A program made the position numbers and the translations under genes. Below the pieces are notes generated by a model. That model was not told the origin of the DNA. It saw only the letters and a list, made by a program, of their open reading frames with translations, and ran no database searches. Below, in pieces: positions 1 through 11,381 of a stretch of DNA of 64,000 bases (positions are counted from its first letter, which is position 1; each line of letters opens with the position of its first letter). The DNA is from Chrysaora quinquecirrha (Eukaryota; Cnidaria; Scyphozoa; Semaeostomeae; Pelagiidae). The stretch covers positions 11,196,214 to 11,260,213 of the forward strand of contig JACTAT010000037.1 in the NCBI GenBank assembly GCA_014526335.1, in the 5' to 3' direction.

Positions 1-824
1 TTTGGCAATGCTGATGTGCTAAATCTCTACAAGAGCTGGGCCATTCAAGAAGGAAAAGAGGTAGCTTAATTAGTAATTTGGTTATTCAATTTCCTAACCA
101 TGTTATGTTTGAAAATTGAGATGAAGTTTGACTAATTCTATTGAGAAACATTGAAGTGATGATTTTGGCATTTATTTTCATTCTAGAACCCAGTTTGTCA
201 AGAACAGCTAGCATCAGGAGACCCTTGGGTTGCTGCATTTGACAATGACAACTTCAAGGAAGATACAAGAGATGGTAAGAAATCGTTAGCCCAAAGATCG
301 TATCTTGGGATTGTTTTACAAATGAAGTCCTGTAAGTTAAATTCTTCCTTTGACAATGAAAACAGTTCATCCAAGATGATTTTGAAACATCTTTGTTGAT
401 TTTGTTGTCTTTAATCTGATTTCTTCTTCACATTAGGAGACGTTACATCACATAGGACTAACTTTATTTTTTTTCAGCAAGAGTATTTGTAAAACTCTTC
501 ATTCAGCAAGGCTTGAGATTAGTAATCCCCACAAAAGAAGCTGTGAGACTACTTCCAAAAGAACAACACACCATAGTTGGGTATAAAACAAAGAAAAGAG
601 GCAATCCTCAACCAATCGCACTGTTCAAAACTAACTTGAAAGAAGGTCCTATGTGCAAGAAGTTACGAGGATTTACCCACGCTTTAGTTCGTCTTAGCTC
701 CAATTTGGAAGCTGTTACGCTGGAAGAACAAAAGCATGGTGCCTACTCTGGTTTTCATGCATCCATTCTTGATCCAATAAGCAAGAGCAAAGCATACTTT
801 CATCTCCCATTGCCAAAGCCATAA
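1..824 (+). CDS. Last exons of an uncharacterised multi-copy gene (left copy, partial)
   Basis: Three exons can be read with GT/AG borders: 1-60 (donor at 61), 187-274 (acceptor TTCTAG, donor GGTAAG) and 478-824 (acceptor TTTTTTTCAG), ending in TAA. Phases agree (0, then 1). The middle exon encodes WVAAFDNDNFKEDTRD, an Asp/Asn-rich motif that I remember from expanded uncharacterised invertebrate protein families; the last exon is basic and ends FHLPLPKP. The 5' end lies outside the window. The gene is nearly identical to the copy at 11382-12231, which shows what the missing 5' exons look like. Function unknown; a role in a mobile element is possible but not shown. Confidence 0.6.
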
Positions 825-1163
825 AGCAAATCGGTAGTCAATGAATCAGGAAAAGATGTGTTTGGGCAGCCAAAGAGAAGAAAATGCCATTTATACAGTT
901 AACAGGAGACCAGCCATTCGACGAGGCATTTTTACGAAGCAGGGCATCCTCCATCTCCTTCATCACATAGATGGAAACTTAGTTCTGCAGGGCTATAACA
1001 GCCGATTCTTTCAACGCTTCAAGCAATCCCTGATGATGTGATAACTCTCAACATGGATTGCTCAGACGAACTAGTTGTTGTCTCTGATTCCGAATCTGAG
1101 TCTCATGTGCTTTCAGACAGCAAGTCAGAGATAGATGATGAAATTGACATGTTCTACGACTAA
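825..1163 (+). pseudogene. Decayed C-terminal continuation of the preceding gene
   Basis: After the TAA at 822-824 the same frame continues SKSVVNESGKDVFGQPK. The frame then shifts to MPFIQLTGDQPFDEAFL, a motif that I associate with the same uncharacterised invertebrate family. A further open stretch encodes an acidic tail (ELVVVSDSESESHV to EIDMFYD, stop at 1161-1163). Both genomic copies share the stop and the shift, so the decay, or an unrecognised short intron, predates the duplication. Confidence 0.45.
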
Positions 1164-1499
1164 TCCTCAGTTGACTACTATATATTAGAGGATGTAACAT
1201 TGTATGTTTCTTCTCGTCAGGAGCCAAATTATCTCTTTTTGGTTCATTTAATAAACATTTTCTTTAATTATCATTAGTTAGTTTTGTTGAGATAGTGACT
1301 TGATAAATAACGATTTCAGACATTAGATGCTATAAGTAAAAAATTGAATTTCTTGATATACATCAAAATGGCACTTTATATATATCTTTTTCCAAAGCTC
1401 TTTTCAAAAGGAGTCGAATGGTATATTGCTTGTATGAATTTGAGTCACCTGTACCAGACTATGACTGCAAGAAATGATTCTCTAGGTGCCAATTTTATT

Positions 1500-2055
1500 T
1501 ACTAATGAAAATAAAGAAAAATATTGGAAACATCGCAACATTCTGATCTCTTGTACAAGACAGGCTAAAAAAGTTAATTTTAAAGAGCTATTTGATGAAA
1601 AATCCACAACAATTACAAAAATGTGGAATGTTTTAGGAAAAATATTAAATCCAAACAGAAAGGCCCCATGCTCTTCGATTAAGGAAATAGTTCTTGATGG
1701 ACGATGCTTTAAGGATGACCTAGAAATTGCTAATGCATTAAACTCTCACTTCTCTACCATTGGGTCGAAAATTTCTTCGGAAATACAAGTAGTAAACACC
1801 TCCTTTACTTCATTTCGTAAAAGTCCATTTGAAAAAAGCTTCTTTTTGGAACTGATTAATGTAAATGAGGTATTAATAGAAATGAAAAATCAAAACAAAA
1901 ATGCTGCTGGACATGATGGGAAAAATCTAGCATCATAAAGGCAGCTTCCTTTGTTTTAGCAAAACCTTTAACTCATCTATTTAATATCTCTCTTAAAACG
2001 GGAGTGATGCCTGATATTTGGAAAATAGCAAAAATACTTAACCTTTTCCATCTTT
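1500..2055 (+). mobile_element. LINE fragment: linker and first part of the reverse transcriptase
   Basis: The frame 1500-1938 encodes the region just upstream of a non-LTR RT: IANALNSHFSTIGSKISSEI, then NVNEVLIEMKNQNKNAAGHDG, the usual block before RT motif 1. A one-base shift near 1925 leads into an open continuation ending GVMPDIWKIAKI at about 2040. No ORF1, endonuclease or 3' tail is present, so this is a truncated, shifted piece. It abuts the end of the 1499-bp duplication exactly at 1499/1500. Confidence 0.7.
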
Positions 2056-2059
2056 GTGG

Positions 2060-2960
2060 TCCACTCCTGGACTCAGGGCAAAAATTGAGCGAAAATTAAA
2101 GTTCACCGATTCTAATGAAAATTGTGATTCTGAATAATTTTGATACGCTGAATTCGAATATGGAAGAATTTTGACAATTTTGCAATTTTCAGTGGGTAAC
2201 GAATGTCGGTCAAAAAGTAAAAATCAGGGGTAAAACATGAAAAAGATAAAGTGGTCTAATTTCGATAAAAATTAGGATTTCGACTAATTTTGATACGCTG
2301 AATTCGAATATTGAAGAAATTTTTGAAAATTTTACAATTTTCAGGGGGCAATATTGGTCAAAAAAATAAAAAATCAGGGGACAAAACATGAAAAAGATAA
2401 GGTGGTCTAATTTTGATAAAAATTAGGATTTCGACTAATTTTGATACGCTGAATTCGAATATGGAAGAAATTTTTGAAAATTTTACAATTTTCAGTGGGT
2501 AACATTTGTCAAAAAAGTAAAAAATCAGGGGACAAAACATGAAAAACAAAAAAGTGGTCGAAATTCGATAAACATAGGGATTTTGACTAATTTTGATACG
2601 CTGAATTCAAATTTGGAAGAAATTTCTCAAAATTTGACAATTTATCAGGGGGTAACGTTGGCCAAAAAAGTCAAAATCAGGGGGTAAAACATTAAAAAGA
2701 TAAAGTGGTCTAATTTCAATAAAAATTAGGATTTCTGCTAATTTTGATATGCTGAATTTCAATATGGAAGAAACTTCAGAAAATTTGACAATTTTTCAGA
2801 GGGTAACGTTGGTCGAAAAAGTCAAAATTAGGGGGTAAAACATGGCAAAAATTAGAGTGGTCCAATTTTAATGAAAACCAGGATTCTTCCTAACTTTGAT
2901 ACACTGGATTGAAATCTGGAAGAGTTTTTTGAAAATATTGCTGTTTAGGGAGGTTAAACT
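2060..2960. repeat. Satellite-like tandem array, period about 151 bp, six units
   Basis: The block TTGATACGCTGAATTCGAAT recurs with start points near 2141, 2291, 2442, 2594, 2745 and 2898, spacings of 150-153 bp. Units diverge steadily to the right. Short ORFs inside it are by-products of the repeat. Confidence 0.9.
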
Positions 2961-3112
2961 TTAACAATACATACTAATAATACTATAACACTAACCATAC
3001 AAGCAACTAAGGTAAAACAATGCAACAACAACTACTATATTAACACTGGAGAAAAGCTTTTTGAATGTCATAACGACAGTTGTATTTACCAAATTTACCA
3101 ACACAAGCTACT

Positions 3113-4969
3113 CTTCTGACTGAGACTGACTGCTCAGTATATCATACTCTATTGATTTATGGTACTCGTTCCAGCATTGGCGGCCTGTATTAGGTGAGCA
3201 AAGAACGAGTGGTTCCACAGGGCTTGAGCATTTTCCACATTTGAACGATGTTTTTCTTTTACATATCCTGCATCTCAGTCATTTTGACTTGTAGGCAGTA
3301 AGCAGCTATTCTTTCTAAAGCATGACACCCTTTGCGAGGGGGATGACAGTATAAGACAATTTCCTGCAATTGTTAGGTTGTCTGACAGCACCATAATGTA
3401 AAACTTCTTTTGAGCCATTTGTCTTCCAAAACATTGCATACCAAACACGGATGACACTGAACCTAAATACGCTTTGCGATATCAAGTCTCTGCATAAGCC
3501 TTCCAACAAATTGGGACTATTTCTCCAAATAGTGTATGCATTTACAAGGGCATACATCTCTGAGAGACAATCAAATAGTCTACTCTGCTTGCGTACACTA
3601 TGTATTTCAGAGTTGTAATACGCTAGCTGTTGGTTGGAGCGATCCACCCAGCTGTAAACCTCTCTATAAAGCCTTGTCACTTTCGGAATTTGAATAGTTA
3701 CTTTGTTGGCCCCTTGATTTTACTTCTATTTCTTCCCAGTGTTCTCTTCCTGATGAGATGCCGCTGTCTAGGAACATTACTGCATTATTGTCGTTCCAGT
3801 ACGTAACAGAAAGGTTGTTATTATGCAATGATTTCAAAACTCTGCGACGAAGCTGTTTGGCTTTTGCAACATTTCTTTTATGGCTTTTAGGGAGGTGAGC
3901 AGTATTGCCTTGCTGTGTTGCTATAATCTTTGTGTCCCAAAGTCCTCTTGCGTCTTTTAGAAGCCTTATTGTGGGAAAACTGTTATCCATCACTAGCAAC
4001 CTGTTCAAACCTTTCAGCCCAGAAAGTAATTGTTCCAAAATGTCATAGTTCTTGCCATTCAGTTGGTGAATATAAGTCTTTCGACCTACTTTTGAGACAT
4101 GATTGTTTACAAAAAAGCTACCATACTGCCCTTTGCTACTAATTTTGCAGACTGTCCATCCCATTCTAATAGGCTTGTTTGGATTTCGTATCTTGTATGG
4201 GCTCTGTTTGCTTTTGCTGACAATACCTCCTTCATTGATACATAATTTTGTCCCAGTGTTCCAAAGCGACAATGCTTTATCACGCAAATGATTTACACCA
4301 TCATTTATGTTTTGAAGTGGATGGTATGATGAGTTGTCTTTAGATGGCAGCAATGATTGTTTTACAACTCTAAAGTGCTTCAGCCTCAATTGAAGGATAT
4401 CCAAAGGCATCATCTTTTTTATTTCAGATTGTGATGTTAGTGGGTCGTCTGATCATGCCCATTTCATCTGAAGGTATCTAATTAGCCGGAGTTGCCATTT
4501 TATTGCCAAAAATCCACATACAAACCAAATACCTTTCTCGCCTTGTGGTATCTCGCTGATTTTTTTCTAAATAATTATCATCGTTATTGCCATGTTCCTT
4601 AGTTGCATCTATACATTTTCTTATAAATGTTTCATCCATTATTCTTTCAACCATATCATTCCGCTTCGTGCCATCATCGAAAGGTACAGTTGGAAAGCAA
4701 AATTCAGAAAGGTTTTCCTTTCCGAAATCTTCTTCCTTGTTTTGTACATCCTTCCTAGTTGACCAATGACAACAGTTGGCCTGGTCATCATCACTACCTA
4801 TTTCATCTATTTCCCTGTCAGAATCAATATCATTTTCAAACTCAGAACTACTCTCGTACTCAGAATTGCCAGGATTGGAAAGGTAGCTATCATCATCATC
4901 ATCCGAGTCGGTAAATAAACTCTCGTCATCGCTATCACTATTGCTATCATCAAAATTTTCAAAATCCAT
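3113..4969 (-). pseudogene. piggyBac-type transposase, decayed
   Basis: Read on the minus strand from ATG at 4969. The N terminus is very acidic (Asp/Ser-rich, residues 1-60), typical of piggyBac transposases. The catalytic part (4413-3664) contains NPNKPIRMGWTVCKISSKG, LLVMDNSFPTIRLL (second Asp) and VTYWNDNNAVMFLD (third Asp region). The first catalytic position, normally IDE, reads CINEGG (codon AAT), an apparent Asp-to-Asn change. A frameshift near 3705 joins VKSRG to ANKVTIQIPKVTRLY; the insertion-domain block MYALVNAYTIWRNS follows. The C-terminal Cys-rich domain (CRICKRKTSFKCGKCSS, stop near 3113) is preceded by an in-frame TGA at 3279-3281 that looks like a CGA-to-TGA change. About 100 residues normally found between the N terminus and the catalytic core are missing around 4413-4478. 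Clear TTAA-bounded ends were not found. Confidence 0.85.
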
Positions 4970-5074
4970 TTCATCATTTCCAAATCTTCAAACAGTTGCG
5001 TTTGGACAAGAACTGATATGTTGCAAAGATGTGTCACAAAAACTCTAATTGCGCCATTCAAATTTCCTGCCAAA

Positions 5075-5195
5075 ATACTAAACCCATTCTCCTTAGCATA
5101 CCAGTACCAGTTTTTCCAGAGATATACAACACTGTATCATCTGCATACTTTATTACTTGTAGTTTTCTATTACATCAGTTAGATCATTAAGGAAA
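5075..5195 (-). mobile_element. Short LINE reverse transcriptase fragment with the YADD box
   Basis: On the minus strand the segment reads LLFLNDLTDVI, then after a one-base shift VIKYADDTVLYIS, the palm catalytic motif of non-LTR retrotransposons. Flanking RT motifs are absent. It lies between the piggyBac N terminus and the exon starting near 5202. Confidence 0.65.
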
Positions 5196-5201
5196 TAAGA
5201 A

Positions 5202-5826
5202 GTGAACCAACTGTTTTTCGAAGATGTAAGGGAATGCATTACAAAAGATAAGGAGCCAAGAACATTGAAGGGCCTAATGAGTGACTGTAACAAACTTCTT
5301 GATAATTTCAATTATTTGGAATGTGAGAGAGCTTCATACATCAAGAAAATTCTACAAGACACATTTGGTATTGAACTAAGTTTCCAGAACAGATTTCCAA
5401 AAAATGAAAGCACCATGGTCTATGCTTGTAAGAGCAGCAGAACATACATAGGGGCAGCATCTGCACGACATATTCAAGAAACAAATCAAGCAAGAATGGC
5501 CACCACATTCAGACAGATTGAAAGAAGAAAACAGCCTCCAGAAGAGCTGATATGTTTTATTACTTGGCTGTATAATCCATCCACAAAGGACTTTGCTAAA
5601 GATTGTGAATATCCCCTAATTACAGCTTTGAGTGATATTTTGTTGGCCTATATTAGAAGGCAAATATCTCAATTTCAGGTAAACAGTCATTCATTGGTAT
5701 TTTAGTTATTTACTTGCAGATCATTCGTTAGGAGCAGGTAAATTTATTTGGTGATTGTATATATAGCTGTGCTTAAGATTGTTTCTTTCTGTTAACAGCT
5801 TGCTGTTACAGTTCACAGACTAACAA
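5202..5826 (+). pseudogene. 5' exons of the uncharacterised multi-copy gene, cut by a transposon
   Basis: An open exon runs 5202-5678 (159 codons, no ATG at its start, so the true start is upstream or lost) and ends ISQFQ before a GT donor. A phase-0 acceptor (TTAACAG) at 5798 opens the next exon, LAVTVHRLT, which is cut at 5826 by the TIR of the 5827-11372 element. The other half of this exon resumes at 11382 with RSLITLLNKFGNAD in the same frame. The long exon contains LDNFNYLECERASYIKKIL and RRKQPPEELICFITWLYNP. I do not recognise a catalytic domain. By content and intron pattern it is the same gene as the one duplicated at the window's left edge. Confidence 0.65.
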
Positions 5827-5860
5827 GCACGGCCGTCACGCCGTTCACTGAGAGGCCTAT
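5827..5860 (+). repeat. Left terminal inverted repeat of the 5.5-kb element
   Basis: GCACGGCCGTCAC followed by GCCGTTCACTGAG; the inverse of the right end. Eight of the 13 outer bases (ACGGCCGT) are themselves palindromic, which slightly weakens the chance argument, but the second block gives independent support. Confidence 0.7.
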
Positions 5861-5929
5861 GTAATGGTTTCGTCGGTTTCTTTCTGAAAAGACCCCTTTA
5901 TACAAGAAAGAAACTACACATCAGTGCCA

Positions 5930-6870
5930 GACTTTATATTTTCTGAATCGTTATTCAATTTCCTATCTTTTGATGCCAATTTTAACTATATTAGGCAACT
6001 GACGAAAAAGTTATAAACAAAAATATGTCGATAATTTTAACAAAATTGAAAATCTAAGCGAATTCTTACAACCTTGCGAAACGACATGGTTGAAATGAAA
6101 TAGATTTATTTCATTTCTGAATCATGTATTATTACAAATTTATACATTTTCTGAATCGCTATTCAATTTCCTTTCTCTTGATGCCCATTTTAACTATATT
6201 GGGCAACTGACGAAAAAGTTATAAATAAAAATATGTCGATAATGTTAACAGAATTGAAAATCTAAGCGAATTCTTACATCCTTGCGAAACGACATGGTTG
6301 AAATGAAATAGATTTATTTCATTTCTTAATCATGTATTATTACAAATTTATACATTTTCTGAATCGTTATTCAATTCCCTATCTCTTGATGCCCATTTTA
6401 ACTATATTGGGCAACTGACGAAAAAGTTATAAACAAAATATGTCGATAATGTTAACAAAATTGAAAATCTAAGCGAATTCTTACAACCTTGCGAAACGAC
6501 ATGGTTGAAATGAAATAGATTTATTTCATTTCTTAATCATGTATTATTACAAATTTATACATTTTCTGGATTGTTATTCAATTTCCTATCTCTTGATGCC
6601 CATTTTAACTATATTGCCAACTGACGAAAAAGTTATAAACCAAAATATGTCGATAACGTTACAAAAATAGAAAATCTAAGCGAATTCTTACAACATTGCG
6701 AAACAATATTGTTGAAATAAAATAGATTTATTTCACTTCTTAATCAAGGATTATTACAAATTTATATATTTTCTGGATTTTATTCAATTGCGTGTCTTTT
6801 GATGCCCATTTTATAAATATATTAGGCAACTGACAAAAAAGTTAAAAACCAAAATGCATTTAAAATCGTC
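5930..6870. repeat. Subterminal tandem array, period 207-208 bp, about 4.5 units
   Basis: Units begin with CTGAATCG or CTGGATTG near 5943, 6151, 6359, 6566 and 6773. Each contains GGCAACTGACGAAAAAGTTA and GCGAAACGACATGG. The last unit is the most diverged. The array lies inside the 5.5-kb element, just downstream of its gene. Confidence 0.9.
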
Positions 6871-6956
6871 GAATTGTGCCTTGGTCAAAAATCGCAATGT
6901 CGCAAAACTGAGACGAAATTAAATTTATTAAACAAATGTCATCAACATTGTAACGT

Positions 6957-9900
6957 CTATGGGGAATAACACCTCGGACAAATCAATGAACCATTGACAT
7001 GACGTTTGAAAACTCGTGAAGGGCGACAACGATCACAGATTCTTTCAATACTCCATCCAGAAGAGAGCTGAGCACTAATTCGTCGTTCCTGTGCCTGCAT
7101 CAGCAGAAGAATCTTCTGAGGGCTAGATTTCAAGCAAGCAAGCGTTCTCCCCTCCTGATTAAAAGCATTGTGCACAGATTCCCCAGCTTGCTCAGCAAAG
7201 ATGCCAAGACTTTTCCATCGCATCACGAATCTCGGAACTTTATGGGTTAGGTTGTGCATTTTTCTCGTTATCGTGTGTCCATGGAATAACACCGGGTATA
7301 TCTCTCCAAATTTGTCGCATAATCGGCAGACAGTATTGATCTCCAATTCATCTAGAATTCTGGTTGCATACAACAATGAAGATAAATCGGACACAATGCT
7401 GAAAACTTTACGAAATTTCGTATGGATGTGTTCTATATCGTGGAATGGTTCTAGAAATTCTCTGTGCCTTTCTAACAATCGAATCACCATATTTCCATTA
7501 AAGGAACCACCATGGTACTGGCCTCTCTGAACTCCAATGTTTGCAAGTGCACTCTTTAACTTTTCTTGAAACTCGCCACATCTTTTATTGTTCGCTTCTA
7601 GAAGCTCATTTTTTTCTTTCTCCAAAGCCAACAAAGTTTCTCGACATCGATTTTCTTCTTCTAACATTGCAGTCGCTTTGGTTTCCATGATCTTTGGTAT
7701 CTGTTGTTGTATATCCTTTCTGCAATGATTGCATATGAAGCTTTGGCTAGAATTTCCAAGCTGTTCTTCTTCCATCGGAGTAAGTCCTTCACATAGTCCG
7801 TGACACCATTCATCACATTGGTCACATTGGAACCAAAGAACATCAGCATCAAACTCTGTGATTATACAAGTAAAGCTTTGACATCTTTCCAGTGGAGTTT
7901 TCTTTGCTATCGAATTGCTTAATTGGGCAAGCCTGTTGTTTTCTTCGAAATTTCCTTCCACTGTCACCTGATGTCGTGAAATTCTATTTTGTATCTCAGT
8001 AAGGTCACATCCAAACTTCTGCATCTTTTGCTTTGCTTCATGTATTGCGTCTTCAACAACCTTATAATAATCAATATCATAATTAGCCTAAGGAATAGTA
8101 AGTAGCCTATTTCGATGTCATTACCGGAAGACAACTAATTAAGATGTAAAATCAAACACAACGCACCTCCAATGTCACCACGCACTCATCTTCATCACTA
8201 TCACTGTCACCATCTGAAGATAAATCATCATTTTCGGCATCTAGTTCATTACACTCTTCTTCAAGAAGAACGAAAAGCTTTTCTACAATTCCCATCATGA
8301 TATGGAGTATTGGTGGAACAACATGATCTAGAGTCTTCACAGGAAACAACATGGAGTCAACAACATTCGCATGGAACTTTCCAGCATCTTTACGATCATC
8401 AGCAAGGAACTCATGATACTCTTCAACGTAGTGTTTTACACTTCTTTCTTCGAATTTGCAGGAATTTCTTGTGTGTGGTTCTTTTGGATGTCGCTGCAAA
8501 TGTTTTAGTGTGACCAGGTCATTTTCGTCTGGGTACGTAGCAGTTGAACCCTGTTTGCCAAGATGAACGTCAATATTCTTAAAGTCACCACCCAAGAACA
8601 ACTCAACTTTCCTACCATTCACTTTGGTACTTTCCTTAGACAATTCTTTCAGCTGTGACACATACGAACTACAGACCTTCCACATATTTTCAGGACAATC
8701 ACTACCTTCAAAAGCACAATATACGTGAACACAATCAACGGTAAGCCCTCGCACTAAAACTTCATTTATTACGATCATGTAAAATTTGGTAGTTGTGGAT
8801 CCTCGATCTGCTTGAAACATTAGATAATACTTTCCGCCCAGTGATGCATCATGACTAATCTTTTCTTCTTTTTCTGCAATTTGTACGACCTCCTCGATGA
8901 ATTTTTTCAAGTCAATAACTTTGGCGTATCGAACTTTTTCAGCCTATTTTCTTCATCGCCGACTTCCTTCAAAACCATCGTACCGACTTCCATCTTTTCT
9001 TCAAGCAAGGGGCTCACTCTTTCTTTTTCAATTTTTCTGACCTGTCTCTCTGATGCGCACATATTTGACACGGTTTTGTTGAAAAATGTCCGGACCATCC
9101 TCATTGTCGAATTTGAAAATCTTCCAAGCTCTTAGATCGGCAGTTTGCTCGGCTGTTAATTTTTCATCACATGGACTCCAGCAGCATCGGCAGCTTGTTG
9201 CATCAATCTTGGATTTTGGCGAAACCAAGTTGCAAGAATAGGAACAAGGTCATTTTCTTCAATGCAATCTCCTTCTTTGGCTGCAACATATTTCAATACA
9301 GTGAACGCTTGCTCTGCTCTTTTAACCTTTTCCGATCGCACTGTATGTCTTGTTGCAACCCTTCTGATGGGAATTTTTGAAATGTAAATTTTTCCATCTG
9401 ATATTCTGCTACTTTTGTCTGGGCTTACTTCATTGTATACCTTGGCTTCTTTCACAAAATTACTGCCTGTTTCAGTCAATACTTGAATTATTTCCTTGTC
9501 AGTTCCCTTCAGATTCGTTTGGGTACTTATGGTTTTGCTTTGTTTTACTTCCTTGTCATTTGCTGAAGCTTTTCTTTCCAGAAATTCTTAGCCTTCTGAA
9601 GACCAGCTAGCTTTCTTCCTTTCGCATTTTTCTCCATTGTTAATCTCTTTATCTCCTCTTCTTTATTATCTATATTCTTTGTTTGCTCCTCTAGTAAATT
9701 TTCTTTTTCAGAAATAGCTGTTCTTTCAATTTCATTTTCTCCTTTTAGGTTAGCATTTTGTAACTTTAGCCGGTTGCTCTTTTCCAACAGTTCTTCATAA
9801 TCGTGTTTTAAAGCGTCGTTGGTAGATTGACGAGTTTCTGCTTTCTTTGAAAGTTGAACATAGCTGTTGGTAATCTCTTTGAACGCTCTTTTTCTTCGTG

Positions 9901-10321
9901 GTAAAGGGCTGTTGGACGATGTGTTCAACGTAAATGGGAATGGTTCATCCAGAATTTTTACTCGTTCTTTAACTTTCGATTTATTCCCTCGAAGCCGACC
10001 AGCTTTCTCTTTCAGTCTTCCAACTTTTACCATAAAGTTGTTGAAGTTACAAATATCTTCCAGCTTACAAGGTTTAACGAGTTGATCGACCCATGAAAAT
10101 AGCTTTCGGCTTTCTATTGCGTGAACGTTGCAGAACTTGAGTAGCTCTAAAACAAGTCCGTTGTTAATAAGACTAGTGCCAATAGTTGGTAGTTTTGCAT
10201 TCTCGTTTCTCAAATGTTCTTCTCTTATACCATGCCTTTCGCAACAAGGACCGATGGCTTGGACATTGAGTTTCATCCGCTTCGAAAACTTGCTCGTCAG
10301 TGAATTATTGTTTTCATCCAT
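6957..10321 (-). pseudogene. PHD-finger protein of the 5.5-kb element, frameshifted
   Basis: Starts at ATG 10321. Residues 1-258 are Lys/Glu-rich with a long coiled coil (about residues 150-250). Frame shifts near 9560, 9170, 9090 and 8940 break the reading. The next conserved block (8910-8167) holds ADRGSTTTKFYMIVIN and GGDFKNIDVHLGKQGSTATY and ends in an acidic run. A 106-bp intron (8166-8061, GT...AG, phase 0) follows. The last exon (8060-6957) has a PHD finger, C-x2-C around FQCDQCDEWCHGLCEG and FICNHC, a second coiled coil, then HGGSFNGNMVIRLLERHREF and FAEQAGESVHNAFN, and ends in a Cys-rich CDRC...CPRC tail. The block order resembles uncharacterised repeated proteins of cnidarians (from memory). 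It is probably the element's own protein, but DDE-type catalysis is not shown. As it stands the gene cannot make a full product. Confidence 0.65.
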
Positions 10322-11330
10322 TTTCTAGCTGATGCTTATGCGTCTAACGGTTTTTATTTTTTCGTCCTACCTTATTACAGTCGAATTTGTCGTGGATAAA
10401 AGAACATTCTATTCGAAAATAGAACAGTCGTTTGGTCAAAGATGGGTTAATATTAAGTGATATTAAGCTACTTTATATCCTGGTATTAAGGAAAGCTTCT
10501 TATAGCGAAAGACAACAAGTAGCTATAGTAAATTGGAAGAATGAATACATTTTAATGTCAAATTATATAAAATTGCCAAAGCTTAAAACAAAAACTCATC
10601 TAAACCTTAAAAAAAGACATATGTTAATGATTGTGTATAGTAAGTAACTTAAACTTGATTAAGTTATAAGGCAAGACAACTTTTTTCCAAAGCTACGGGC
10701 TGCGCTTTAATTCTCTATCTCGCAAATTCGAATGTTCTACACATGGACTTTTTATGTAGATAGACGCGTAGCAAAAACAAAAAACCCAACATTTTTGCTT
10801 GGTAAAGACAACAGGCAACAACAACTACAAGTCAGGGAAGGTCTATTTTATCTCCTAATCGTCGTTTTGTAACAATTTTTGCCGTTAATTGCGTGAATAA
10901 TTTAAATTTTTCCATGAAATAATGCTTTTTTGGATAAAAATTGTAAGAATAGCTAGTGAAAATGCAAAAAATACTCTCAAAACGCATGTACAAGGAAAAT
11001 TCAACTATTTTTACATAGGAATGTGCGAAGCTTTCAATAGCCACCCTCACAGTCATCTTGGGATTCACGAAAATAATACTCCATTTTGGCCTAAATAATG
11101 CGTCAGACGACTTTTCACGACGAAACATGGCTTCACAATTTCACTCAGTATTCCAACATTTTGAGAGAAATTATTCAAAGAATGCAATAAAAGTGAAAAA
11201 GAAAGCATGGCAGATTTAATGATATACATATTCATACAAAATTAATTAAACTATCGCTAAAACTCAACTATTCAAATTACTACTGATCACTGTTTTCCGG
11301 ATCGAATTTTGCACAACAAACGTTTTCGGG
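10322..11330. other. Non-coding part of the 5.5-kb element upstream of its gene
   Basis: AT-rich. No ORF with family resemblance and no clear repeat was seen. It should contain the promoter of the minus-strand gene. Confidence 0.4.
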
Positions 11331-11372
11331 GAATCCCCAGTGAACGCCACATCGAAAATGTGACGGCCGTGC
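11327..11372 (-). repeat. Right terminal inverted repeat of the 5.5-kb element
   Basis: Read on the minus strand: GCACGGCCGTCAC, a 12-base insertion ATTTTCGATGTG, then GCGTTCACTGGGG. Compare the left end at 5827. Confidence 0.7.
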
Positions 11373-11381
11373 AAGAAACAA

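Larger units (their letters stand above)
1..1499 (+). repeat. Left copy of a 1499-bp near-identical duplication
   Basis: Bases 1-1499 match 11408-12906 with no indel that I could find and three substitutions (at 332, 652 and 1067). Identity stops abruptly after GCCAATTTTATT in both copies. The left copy then runs into a LINE fragment, while the right copy runs into unrelated sequence. The left limit is the window edge, so the true duplication may be longer. Confidence 0.95.
5827..11372 (-). mobile_element. 5.5-kb TIR element carrying a PHD-finger gene (unclassified DNA transposon)
   Basis: The ends carry the inverted 13-mer GCACGGCCGTCAC (5827-5839) and GTGACGGCCGTGC (11360-11372). Next to it is a second shared block, GCCGTTCACTGAG versus GGCGTTCACTGGG in inverted orientation, offset by a 12-base insertion on the right. 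The flanks GACTAACAA and AAGAAACAA agree at 6 of 9 positions, a possible decayed 9-bp target duplication. Removing the element and one flank rejoins the interrupted exon in frame. Inside are a subterminal 208-bp tandem array and one minus-strand gene. No classical transposase signature was recognised. Confidence 0.7.

Noticed and set aside
513..824. A gene starting at 513
   Set aside because: The frame opens with TTG and extends upstream to a splice acceptor at 477; it is an internal or last exon, not a gene start.
841..1041. 66-codon ATG ORF after the last exon (also at 12248)
   Set aside because: It lies in a different frame from the family-like MPFIQLTGDQP continuation and has no resemblance of its own.
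3113..4969. piggyBac element with identifiable TTAA ends around the transposase
   Set aside because: TTAA occurs near 2953 and 5187 but without matching inverted ends; I could not define borders.
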